Made by a program: the position numbers and the translations under genes | DNA from: JAGOEF01 sp964511665 | GTDB lineage: Bacteria; Bacteroidota; Bacteroidia; Bacteroidales; ML635J-15 | Direction of reading: 5' to 3' | DNA: 64,000 bases | Assembly: GCA_964511665.1 (NCBI GenBank) | Contig: CAZEHA010000010.1 | Location: 9,873 to 73,872 of the forward strand | The notes under the pieces: model-generated | Databases searched by the model: none | The model's input: the letters and a program-made list of their open reading frames with translations, nothing else | What the model was told of the DNA's origin: nothing | Shown: in pieces, positions 35,184-43,527 of the stretch | Layout: each line of letters begins with the position of its first letter | Numbering within the stretch: the first letter of the stretch is position 1

Positions 35184-36374
35184 ATGAAAAATATTTGTTT
35201 CTATTTTCAGGTACACCAGCCTTTCAGGCTTAAACGATACCGCTTTTTCGATATAGGTCACGACCAGTATTACTTTGACGAATACAGCAACAAAAGCATC
35301 ATGCGCAAGGTTGCCGAGAAGTGTTATTTGCCGGCCAATAAGTTGTTTTTGGAATTAATCGAAAAAAACAATGGCCGTTTTCGCATCAGCTATTCCATTT
35401 CGGGTGTTGCAATGGAGCAGTTTGAAAAATATGCTCCCGATGTACTCGACACATTCAGAGAACTGGCAGCAACAGGGCATGTAGAGTTTCTTGCCGAGAC
35501 CTATGCCCACAGTCTGGCTGCTCTAAAAAGCAAAGATGAATTTGTAAAACAGGTTGAGATTCAAAATCAAATGTTGAAAACCCATTTGGGCGTAACGCCC
35601 GTATCGTTTCGTAACACCGAGTTGATTTATTCCGACGAAATAGGCGAAATGGTTGCAGACATGGGCTATAAAGTAATGCTCACCGAAGGAGCCAAACATG
35701 TATTGGGATGGAAAAGCCCTAATTTTATGTATTGCAATGCCATAAACCCGCGATTGAAAGTGCTGCTTAAGAATTTCCGCATGAGCGACGATATTGCATT
35801 CCGGTTTTCGAACAAGGGATGGGAAGAGTGGCCGCTTACAACCGATAAGTTTGTTGGATGGCTCAATGCCATCGACAGCAACGAAGAAGTGGTGAATCTG
35901 TTTATGGACTACGAAACATTCGGCGAGCATCAATGGGCTGAAACCGGCATATTCGATTTCTTAAAAGTATTGCCACGAGAGGTATTCAATAACTCCAACT
36001 TTTCGTTCGCCACACCGGGAGAGCTTGCCGACAGCATGATTCCCGTATCGGCAATACATGTTCCCTATCCCATTTCTTGGGCCGACGAGGAACGCGATCT
36101 CACAGCCTGGCTGGGCAACGAGCTTCAGGATGAAGCCTTCGAAAAACTCTATCAACTCGAAGATAAAGTAAAAGCCTGCAACGACCCTCTGATACTGAAA
36201 GAGTGGCGTATGCTGCAAACCAGCGACCACTTTTACTACCTATGCACCAAATGGTTTAGCGATGGTGACGTGCACAAATATTTTAACCCTTACGATTCAC
36301 CCTACTCGGCCTTTATCAACTACATGAATGTGCTAAGCGATTTTATTATCAGAATCAACAATCTACATAAATAA
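35184..36374 (+). CDS. GH57 alpha-amylase/4-alpha-glucanotransferase-type enzyme
   Basis: The 396-residue enzyme starts MKNICFYFQVHQPFRLKRY, the GH57 region 1 with the conserved HQP. Region 3 is FRNTELIYSDEI, with the Glu at the expected nucleophile position, and region 4 is MDYETFGEHQ, with the Asp at the expected acid/base position. No signal peptide is present, so it acts in the cytoplasm. GH57 includes amylases, glucanotransferases and branching enzymes; the length and motifs fit the amylase/amylopullulanase-like Bacteroidota group. It may create branches or trim alpha-glucan in the glycogen cassette. The fusion protein gene starts 6 nt after its stop. Confidence 0.87.
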   Translation: MKNICFYFQVHQPFRLKRYRFFDIGHDQYYFDEYSNKSIMRKVAEKCYLPANKLFLELIEKNNGRFRISYSISGVAMEQFEKYAPDVLDTFRELAATGHVEFLAETYAHSLAALKSKDEFVKQVEIQNQMLKTHLGVTPVSFRNTELIYSDEIGEMVADMGYKVMLTEGAKHVLGWKSPNFMYCNAINPRLKVLLKNFRMSDDIAFRFSNKGWEEWPLTTDKFVGWLNAIDSNEEVVNLFMDYETFGEHQWAETGIFDFLKVLPREVFNNSNFSFATPGELADSMIPVSAIHVPYPISWADEERDLTAWLGNELQDEAFEKLYQLEDKVKACNDPLILKEWRMLQTSDHFYYLCTKWFSDGDVHKYFNPYDSPYSAFINYMNVLSDFIIRINNLHK

Positions 36375-36380
36375 TTTTTC

Positions 36381-39300
36381 ATGAAAATACCGCATTATTT
36401 GTTTGAAACAAGCTGGGAGGTTTGTCACAAAGTTGGTGGCATTCATACTGTGCTCTCAACCAAGGCAAGCATAATTCAACAATCGAAACATGGCGATTTG
36501 GGCGATCGCTATATTTTTATTGGTCCCGATTTATGGCGCGACGAAAGCAGTAATCCAGAATTCACCGAAATACCGGAACTGTTCAGAGAATGGAAACAGG
36601 TAGCCGCTGCCGAAGGTTTGCGGATTAAAATTGGATACTGGCAAATCGACAAGTCGCAGATAGCCATTTTGGTTGATTTCACTGTTCTATTCGAAAAGAA
36701 GGACATCATATTCAAAGAATTGTGGGAGACATATAAGCTCGATAGTATTTCGGGACAATGGGATTATATTGAACCTGCTCTTTTTGGGTATGCAGCCGGA
36801 ATGGTAATCGAAAGTTTTACCAATTTCTACCTGCACATCAGAGAAAGAGCAGTGGCACATTTCCACGAATGGATGACCGGCGCAGGTGTGCTTTATCTAA
36901 AGAAGCATGCTCCGCAGGTAGGATGCATTTTTACAACACACGCTACAGTGCTGGGACGATGCCTGGCCGGGAACGGACGCAATTTATATAATAATCTCGA
37001 AAATTTTCAACCCGATTATGCTGCCAGCGAATTCAATGTGGTTCCAAAATATTCGCTTGAGAAGAGTGCAGCCGAACATGCCGATTGTTTCACAACCGTA
37101 AGCGAAATCACAGCTTCGGAATGCACAAAAATGTTGGGAAAGACCCCGGATATTGTAACACCAAACGGTTTTAACCTCGATATTGTTCCTTCAGCCGAAG
37201 TCATTGCAAAGCAACGTAGTGAGTGCAAGACAATTCTCGTAAAACTGGCCGAAATCCTGCATGGCAAATCGAATTATGCCAAAACACTTATGGTAGGTAC
37301 CAGCGGTAGATACGAATTCCGCAACAAAGGCATTGATATGTTTATCGATTCGTTGTGTGTGGCAGCCACGAGTCTTCCCGAAACCAGGATGCTTGCATAC
37401 GTTCTTGTTCCTGCCTATAACCTGGGCCCTGATAAAGAAATACAATGCATCATGAGTGGCGAAAATACCGAAGCAGGATTCGCCAAAGGCCGAATTTGCA
37501 GCCATATACTTCACGACTACGAAAACGACCCGCTCATCAGAAGAATCAGCAATTGCCGGGTACCCGAAAACCTGCAGTTCGTATTCATTCCAAGCTATCT
37601 GCATGGCAACGACGGCATAATAAACCGCACATACTACGAGGTGCTTACTGCACTCGACCTTACTCTGTTTGCATCGTATTACGAGCCCTGGGGCTACACA
37701 CCTCTTGAAAGCATTGCCTATTATGTACCAACAGTTACAACCAGTTTAGCGGGTTTTGGTGCCTGGATACAAAAAAACTACTTGCAAGGCAATCCGGCTT
37801 GTTGTGTAATAGAACGCGACGACAACAACTACTCGTATGCATGCAACGATTTAGAAAAACACATTCTCTATCTTGGCGGTTTAAATAGAGACGAGCATGA
37901 AGCATTAAGAATTCAGGCTTACGAAACGTCGAAAATTGCATTGTGGACAAAACTGGCCGATCACTATTTTGAAGCATTTGAAATATGCTTGCAACAGGTA
38001 GAAAACCGTAAAGAAAGTTTCATTCATTTGAAACAGACCGAATATCTGCCGCATTTTCACATCGAGACCAATCAGCCCGACTGGCAAACCATTGAAGTAG
38101 CGGCAAGTTTGCCTGATAAATTTGCGAAATTGCGCGATATTTCGATGAATATTTGGTGGTCGTGGAATTACGAAGCCATAGAGATGTTTAGGTATATCGA
38201 CGAAGAACTGTGGGAGAAGTGGCGCTACAACCCGATTACTTTACTGAAAGATGTTTCTGAAATGCGTTTTGCCGAATTGATCGAAGATCAGGTTTTCGAT
38301 AAGATGTACCAAAACATAAGCACTTTGTTTGACGCCTACATGGCCGAGAAAAGCAATCAAAAATCCCCACGCATCGCCTATTTCAGCATGGAATATGGGT
38401 TCAACGACAACCTAAAAATATTTTCGGGAGGTTTGGGAATACTTGCCGGCGACTACCTGAAGGAAGCCAGCGACAGCAACGTCGATTTGGTGGGTATCGG
38501 ATTACTGTACCGGCATGGCTATTTCAGACAGAAACTGTCGATTCACGGTGAACAGTTATCGGAATATATGCCGCAACGCTTTGGCAATTTACCGGTTAAT
38601 CCGGTGCGCGATGCCGAAGGTCACTGGCAAGAAATAAGTGTTGCCTTGCCCGGGCGCATGGTGTATGCCAGAATCTGGTCGGTTAATGTAGGTAGAAATA
38701 TTCTGTACTTGCTCGATACCGACTATGACAAAAACGCAAACAACGATCGCGAAATCACATATCAGTTGTATGGAGGAGATAACGAAAACCGGCTACGCCA
38801 AGAAATGATTCTCGGTCTGGGTGGAATCAGGCTCATTCGCCTTTTGAATATACGGCCCGAAGTGTATCATGTAAACGAAGGCCACGCAGCTTTTATAGGA
38901 CTCGAACGCCTTAAGGTTATGATGCACGAACGGGGTTTAACCTTTACTGAAGCACTCGATTACATCAGATCGTCGACACTGTTTACCACACACACTCCGG
39001 TGCCTGCAGGCCATGATGTGTTCGACGAAGATTTACTGCGTAAATATATGTCGCACTATCCTGCAAGGTTTAATATTAGTTGGGACGATTTTCTTAATTT
39101 TGGAAAAGCTACTCCTGCCGACAAAAAATTTTCGATGAGCTATTTAGCCGCCAACTTTGCACAGGAGATTAACGGTGTAAGCTTACTACACGGGCAGGTA
39201 AGCCGCGAAATATTTCACAATCTGTATCACGACTTTTTGCCCGAAGAATTACACATAAGCTATGCTACCAATGGTGTTCATTTTTCGTCGTGGACAGCAC

Positions 39301-40601
39301 CCAAATGGCAAGAGTTCTACAAAACACATTTGGGCAACGACATCCACGAATGGCTGTCGGACTCCGACAGGTGGAAAGCGCTGGTGAATGTTCCCGATGC
39401 AGAAATATGGAAACTTAGAGAGGAACAGCGAATCATACTCATCGATTACCTGCACAAGCGCATTCGCAAGCATTGGATAAGCCGATTCGAGAACCCTAAA
39501 AATATGATTTCGGTACTCGACAACCTGAAACCTGAAGCGCTAACCATTGCCTTTGCCCGCAGATTTGCCACTTACAAAAGGGCACATCTCTTGTTTAAGA
39601 ATTTACCGCGTCTGGCTGAAATAGTCAACAATCCCGATTATCCGGTGCAATTCATTTTCGCCGGTAAAGCGCATCCCAACGACAAAGCGGGTCAGGACAT
39701 GATTAAACGCATAGTGGAAACATCGAAGAAACCTGAGTTTTTGGGTAAAATTGTCTTTCTCGAGAACTACGATATCAGCCTTGCTCAAAAGTTGGTTCAA
39801 GGGGTTGATATTTGGTTAAACACTCCTACCCGACCTCTCGAAGCCAGTGGCACCAGCGGCATGAAGGCCGTGTTAAACGGCGTATTACACTATAGCGTAC
39901 TCGACGGCTGGTGGGTTGAGGGATATAAAAAAGGGGCCGGATGGGCACTCCCCAAAGAAAGAACTTACCAGAATCAGGATTTTCAGGATGAACTCGACAG
40001 CGAAAGTATTTACGCTACCCTCGAAAACGAAATCATACCCATGTTTTATCAACGTAACCCCGATGGTATTCCGATAAAATGGATATCGTACATAAAAAAA
40101 TCTATTTCGGAGGTGGCTCCGCAGTTCACTACACGTCGCATGATAAACGACTATTTTTCGCGATTCTACAATAAACTATATACCAGAAGTCTGAATATGA
40201 AATCAGATGCTTATAGTCCCTTGTCGGAGTTGAATAAATGGAAGAAATACATTGCTTCGAGGTGGAAAGAGGTAAAACTTGTTTCGGTAGATACACACAA
40301 ACCGGAGAGAGACCCTGCACAAACAGGCGACGTGATAATCATGGACATTGTGTTGAATCTGAACGGGATTTTGGTAAATGATGTCAGGCTTGAGCTTATT
40401 ATTACCGAAAATTTTATTGGACGCCGCGAACTCATCAATATTGAAGAAGCCCAACTGATACAAGCGTCCAACGGCACACATCACTATCGCATCTCGACGC
40501 GTTTGCACGAGCCGGGAACCATCAACTATGCCCTGCGCATTGTTCCACACCACCCACTACTGCCCTACAAAGCCGATTTCAACATGGTTAAGTGGTTGTA
40601 G
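36381..40601 (+). CDS. GT3 glycogen synthase-GT35 alpha-glucan phosphorylase fusion
   Basis: The 1406-residue protein has two enzyme halves. Residues about 1-555 form a eukaryote-like GT3 glycogen synthase: FETSWEVCHKVGGIHTV, then HFHEWMTGAGVLYLKK, then YYEPWGYTPLESIAY. A DUF3417-type segment (about 570-680, KFAKLRDISMNIWWSWNYEA) leads into an alpha-glucan phosphorylase: YFSMEYGFNDNLKIFSGGLG, NEGHAAF, TTHTPVPAGHD, and the PLP-lysine motif EASGTSGMKA. One polypeptide would therefore hold opposing activities, chain extension and phosphorolysis. It is the last gene of the cassette. The frame is uninterrupted and the linker has no stop or likely internal start, so a fusion is better supported than two genes. 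Confidence 0.9.
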   Translation: MKIPHYLFETSWEVCHKVGGIHTVLSTKASIIQQSKHGDLGDRYIFIGPDLWRDESSNPEFTEIPELFREWKQVAAAEGLRIKIGYWQIDKSQIAILVDFTVLFEKKDIIFKELWETYKLDSISGQWDYIEPALFGYAAGMVIESFTNFYLHIRERAVAHFHEWMTGAGVLYLKKHAPQVGCIFTTHATVLGRCLAGNGRNLYNNLENFQPDYAASEFNVVPKYSLEKSAAEHADCFTTVSEITASECTKMLGKTPDIVTPNGFNLDIVPSAEVIAKQRSECKTILVKLAEILHGKSNYAKTLMVGTSGRYEFRNKGIDMFIDSLCVAATSLPETRMLAYVLVPAYNLGPDKEIQCIMSGENTEAGFAKGRICSHILHDYENDPLIRRISNCRVPENLQFVFIPSYLHGNDGIINRTYYEVLTALDLTLFASYYEPWGYTPLESIAYYVPTVTTSLAGFGAWIQKNYLQGNPACCVIERDDNNYSYACNDLEKHILYLGGLNRDEHEALRIQAYETSKIALWTKLADHYFEAFEICLQQVENRKESFIHLKQTEYLPHFHIETNQPDWQTIEVAASLPDKFAKLRDISMNIWWSWNYEAIEMFRYIDEELWEKWRYNPITLLKDVSEMRFAELIEDQVFDKMYQNISTLFDAYMAEKSNQKSPRIAYFSMEYGFNDNLKIFSGGLGILAGDYLKEASDSNVDLVGIGLLYRHGYFRQKLSIHGEQLSEYMPQRFGNLPVNPVRDAEGHWQEISVALPGRMVYARIWSVNVGRNILYLLDTDYDKNANNDREITYQLYGGDNENRLRQEMILGLGGIRLIRLLNIRPEVYHVNEGHAAFIGLERLKVMMHERGLTFTEALDYIRSSTLFTTHTPVPAGHDVFDEDLLRKYMSHYPARFNISWDDFLNFGKATPADKKFSMSYLAANFAQEINGVSLLHGQVSREIFHNLYHDFLPEELHISYATNGVHFSSWTAPKWQEFYKTHLGNDIHEWLSDSDRWKALVNVPDAEIWKLREEQRIILIDYLHKRIRKHWISRFENPKNMISVLDNLKPEALTIAFARRFATYKRAHLLFKNLPRLAEIVNNPDYPVQFIFAGKAHPNDKAGQDMIKRIVETSKKPEFLGKIVFLENYDISLAQKLVQGVDIWLNTPTRPLEASGTSGMKAVLNGVLHYSVLDGWWVEGYKKGAGWALPKERTYQNQDFQDELDSESIYATLENEIIPMFYQRNPDGIPIKWISYIKKSISEVAPQFTTRRMINDYFSRFYNKLYTRSLNMKSDAYSPLSELNKWKKYIASRWKEVKLVSVDTHKPERDPAQTGDVIIMDIVLNLNGILVNDVRLELIITENFIGRRELINIEEAQLIQASNGTHHYRISTRLHEPGTINYALRIVPHHPLLPYKADFNMVKWL

Positions 40602-40643
40602 CGTTTTTGCCTGAAGCATTATTTGGCACGTAACACCCATAAT

Positions 40644-40679
40644 AAAAAGAGGCTGCCTCAAAGAAGCAGCCACTTTTTT
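40644..40679. terminator. Bidirectional terminator between convergent genes
   Basis: AAAAAG-A-GGCTGC (40644-40656) pairs with GCAGCC-A-CTTTTT (40666-40678), giving two 6-bp blocks across one A-A mismatch and a 9-nt loop. A U-rich tail exists on each strand, fitting termination of both the glycogen cassette and the dehydratase gene. Confidence 0.8.
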
Positions 40680-40698
40680 CAAAAATAATCAATTGGAC

Positions 40699-42513
40699 TT
40701 ATTTATTAAAAATCCCTCCGCGTTGATATATTTCCATTTGTACCTTCGAGAAAGGTTCTGCCTGAATCTCAGTTCCTTTTGTAAGGTTCTGTACCAGGCC
40801 TGTTTCAAAATCAACACGTAAGCTGTCGCCTTCGTCCAGCTTCAATGCCTCAATTGAATTATAGTTTAAAATGGGCATGGCTGCATTGATAGCATTACGC
40901 TCATAAATGGCACCGTACGATTCAGCCAAAATACACGAAATACCCAAGGCAATGAAACAATCGACAGCTTGTTGGCGCGATGATCCTGAACCAAAGTTCT
41001 TTTGGGTAACAATAATATCGTTTGGCTGTGCTTTCTTCGCAAAGTCTTCGTAACCGGCCAGATTATCGAAGGCATATTGTCCCATTTGGTTGATATCGGT
41101 TATGGTAAGATAACGGTTATGATAAATCATATCAGTATCAATGTTATCTTCCTTTATAAACCACGCCTTGCCTTGTACCACACGGGGTTTTTCGGCCACT
41201 ACCTTATTTGTATCTGTAGTTTTTACTGTTGATGTAAGCTGCGGTTTTTCAAATTCGGCAGGTTTATCGGGAATACGGTCGGGTGTGGTAATAAAACCGG
41301 CCACGGCTGAGGCAGCAACTATTTCGGGAGAAGCAAGATACACTTCTCCTTTGCCCTGCTTTCCGGGAAAATTTCGGTTTCCTGTACTCAGGGTTATTTC
41401 GTTGGGCCCGTTCTGGCCAACCTGGCCGGCTGCACATCCTGCACATCCTGCGTTCGATACCAAGGCTCCGGCATCTTTAAAAATATTTATTAATCCTTCG
41501 GCGAGAGCCTGATTCCATATAGCATCGGTAGCAGGAACTATTTTGAGAACGACACCGGGCGCTACTTTGCGGTTTTTTAGAATTTTTGCGGTAACTCTTA
41601 AATCGTCGATACGGCCATTGGTACAACTACCAATAAATGCAGAGTCGATTTTTTTGCCGTATTGAGTTTCAACATCCACACTATCGTGAGGTTTGCCGGG
41701 CTTCGATACCATGGGTACAAATTTCGAAATATCGATAATTTCTTCGAAGGCATACTGTGCCCCACTGTTGGCAGCAATAGCTGCAATTTTTTTCCCTATC
41801 AACTTCTCGCTATGTTCAAGAATTTCGTTGCTTGGCGGAATAATAATAATGATCGCGCCCATTTCGGTTGCCATCGAAGATATCGTAATTCTTTCGTCGA
41901 GCGATAATTGTTCAATGGCTTCACCGTACAATTCCACCGAATAGCCAAGCAATGTATTGGCTCCGAATTTTGCGAGTAAATTAAGCACTATATCTTTTCC
42001 CGAAACATTGGCAGGCCTCTTACCTGTGAAAGTTAATTTTGCTGATTCAGGCACTTTGAACCATACAGAACCATTGGCCCATGCAGCAGCAATGTCTTGG
42101 TCGCCCATACCTTGTCCGAATGAGCCTATAGCCCCCATAATATTGGCATGCGAGTCGGTAGAAACAAATGTACTACCCGGATATACCATACCTGTCTCAA
42201 TGGCCAAATGGGTACCAATGCCGCTATCGATATCGTATACTTTGATTCCGTGAGCGCGAGCATACAACCGGCATTTGTGCTGGTTTTCGGCATATTTCTG
42301 ATCGGACCCGGTAGGGTTACAATCGAATGTGAAAAACGTTTTCGAAGGATCGTCAACGCTAAGACCCATATCGATAAGGTTTTTAACCACATTGGCGCCT
42401 CCAAAATCGCGCGCTACACGGGCATCGATTAATATATCGACAATGTCGCCGGGTTTAACCACTGCTTCGTTGCTGTGATTTGCCAGTATTTTTTCTAAAA
42501 TTGTCATTCCCAT
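40699..42513 (-). CDS. Fused LeuC-LeuD-like hydro-lyase (IPM/homoaconitase family)
   Basis: The 604-residue protein combines an aconitase-type large subunit (residues about 1-410) with a swivel small subunit (about 445-604). The large part has the 4Fe-4S ligand motifs SCTNGR and AGCAGC, and STDSHANIMGAIG. The small part has KEDNIDTDMIYHNRYL and NFGSGSSRQQAVDCF. It should interconvert isomers of a 2- or 3-hydroxy acid through a dehydrated intermediate, with an oxygen-sensitive cluster. The substrate is uncertain: isopropylmalate, homoaconitate, aconitate and dimethylmalate are possible, and no leuA/leuB gene is near. I chose the ATG at 42513; the extended frame begins at a TTG (42552), and 42507 is also possible. 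Confidence 0.83.
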   Translation of the reverse strand: MGMTILEKILANHSNEAVVKPGDIVDILIDARVARDFGGANVVKNLIDMGLSVDDPSKTFFTFDCNPTGSDQKYAENQHKCRLYARAHGIKVYDIDSGIGTHLAIETGMVYPGSTFVSTDSHANIMGAIGSFGQGMGDQDIAAAWANGSVWFKVPESAKLTFTGKRPANVSGKDIVLNLLAKFGANTLLGYSVELYGEAIEQLSLDERITISSMATEMGAIIIIIPPSNEILEHSEKLIGKKIAAIAANSGAQYAFEEIIDISKFVPMVSKPGKPHDSVDVETQYGKKIDSAFIGSCTNGRIDDLRVTAKILKNRKVAPGVVLKIVPATDAIWNQALAEGLINIFKDAGALVSNAGCAGCAAGQVGQNGPNEITLSTGNRNFPGKQGKGEVYLASPEIVAASAVAGFITTPDRIPDKPAEFEKPQLTSTVKTTDTNKVVAEKPRVVQGKAWFIKEDNIDTDMIYHNRYLTITDINQMGQYAFDNLAGYEDFAKKAQPNDIIVTQKNFGSGSSRQQAVDCFIALGISCILAESYGAIYERNAINAAMPILNYNSIEALKLDEGDSLRVDFETGLVQNLTKGTEIQAEPFSKVQMEIYQRGGIFNK

Positions 42514-42650
42514 AGTATTTGTATTTTTTTGATTTGATACAAAAATATGCAAAGCAAGTCCCCTTGCAATAGACTCTTATGTTTTGTACAACATTAAAAA
42601 TCAAATCGTTTAAGTTCTTACAATGTATAATCTTATGTTCCGGGTTTTTT

Positions 42651-42658
42651 TATTTTTG
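42651..42658 (+). promoter_or_regulatory. Putative -7 box for the FISUMP gene (TATTTTTG)
   Basis: TATTTTTG fits TAnnTTTG and lies 44 nt before the ATG at 42703. A well-spaced -33 TTTG is not visible. Confidence 0.35.
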
Positions 42659-42702
42659 CAGTAATAATTATGCTTATATCAACCAATGCAATAAATACCA
42701 AC

Positions 42703-43404
42703 ATGAAGCGATTAATCATGGTAGCTGTAATAGCAGTGCTGTCGATGCAGTATGCTTTTACCCAAAAAAAGGGTATCGTAAACGATGCCGAAGGGAATAC
42801 TTACACCACAATAAAACTGGGCAAGCAAGTATGGATGGCCGAAAATCTGAGATCGACGCGTTTGAATGATGGCACTCCCATAGGTCAGGTTCCCGATGAG
42901 GGAGCATGGGGACATCTGACCAGCTCGGCTTTTTGCGATTACAATAACGATGCAGCCAATCGATCGCTGCTTGGTTGCCTGTACAACTGGTACTGTGTTC
43001 GCGATGGCAATATGTGTCCTGTTGGTTGGCACGTCCCAAGTCAAAAAGATGTTGAAGTACTATTGAAAACAATGAGTAAAAAGAAGTTTTCATCTAATGG
43101 CAACAAAGCACATTTCGCAAAAGCTATGGCAGGCATCACTGGCTGGGATTATGATAAAGATATTGGAACACCGGGTAATGCGCCCGAAACAAACAATAAA
43201 TCAGGCTTCAATGCATATCCATCGGGTATACGCACCATGCAAGGTGAATTTAGCAATCTTGGTTTTGCTGCTTACTATTGGGTTAACAATAGTAGTCAAA
43301 AAAGCAAAGCTGACTTTTTTATGATTATTAGTGCGACACCCGATGTCAGGTTGCTTGATATTCATCAGAACACCGGTCTTTCGATACGTTGTTTAAAAGA
43401 TTAG
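42703..43404 (+). CDS. Secreted FISUMP-domain protein
   Basis: The 233-residue protein has a signal peptide (MKRLIMVAVIAVLSMQYAFTQ) and one FISUMP (Fibrobacter succinogenes major paralogous) domain, with GNTYTTIKLGKQVWMAENL, LYNWYCV, CPVGWHVPSQKD, GFNAYPSG and LSIRCLKD. The pattern of aromatic residues and conserved cysteines resembles formylglycine-generating/C-type-lectin-related folds. FISUMP proteins are abundant in the envelopes of some Bacteroidota and Fibrobacteres; their ligands are unknown. The ATG at 42703 gives the normal signal peptide; the frame also runs back to an ATG at 42670. Confidence 0.85.
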   Translation: MKRLIMVAVIAVLSMQYAFTQKKGIVNDAEGNTYTTIKLGKQVWMAENLRSTRLNDGTPIGQVPDEGAWGHLTSSAFCDYNNDAANRSLLGCLYNWYCVRDGNMCPVGWHVPSQKDVEVLLKTMSKKKFSSNGNKAHFAKAMAGITGWDYDKDIGTPGNAPETNNKSGFNAYPSGIRTMQGEFSNLGFAAYYWVNNSSQKSKADFFMIISATPDVRLLDIHQNTGLSIRCLKD

Positions 43405-43502
43405 TAAAAAACATTTTTAACCTTCTTCTATTCATATAAGAAAGCAAACAAATTCTCTGCTCAATTAATTATTGCAGGTAATGGGTAATACGTAAAAAAT
43501 TA

Positions 43503-43510
43503 TAATTTTG
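43503..43510 (+). promoter_or_regulatory. Putative -7 box for the ClC gene (TAATTTTG)
   Basis: TAATTTTG fits TAnnTTTG and ends 17 nt before the ClC ATG. No exact -33 TTTG is present at normal spacing. Confidence 0.35.
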
Positions 43511-43527
43511 CCAATCTAAAAACAGTA

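Noticed and set aside
42579..42869. Plus-strand ORF overlapping the start of the FISUMP gene
   Set aside because: It is in another frame, Cys-rich and without domain pattern; the FISUMP frame has a signal peptide and full domain.
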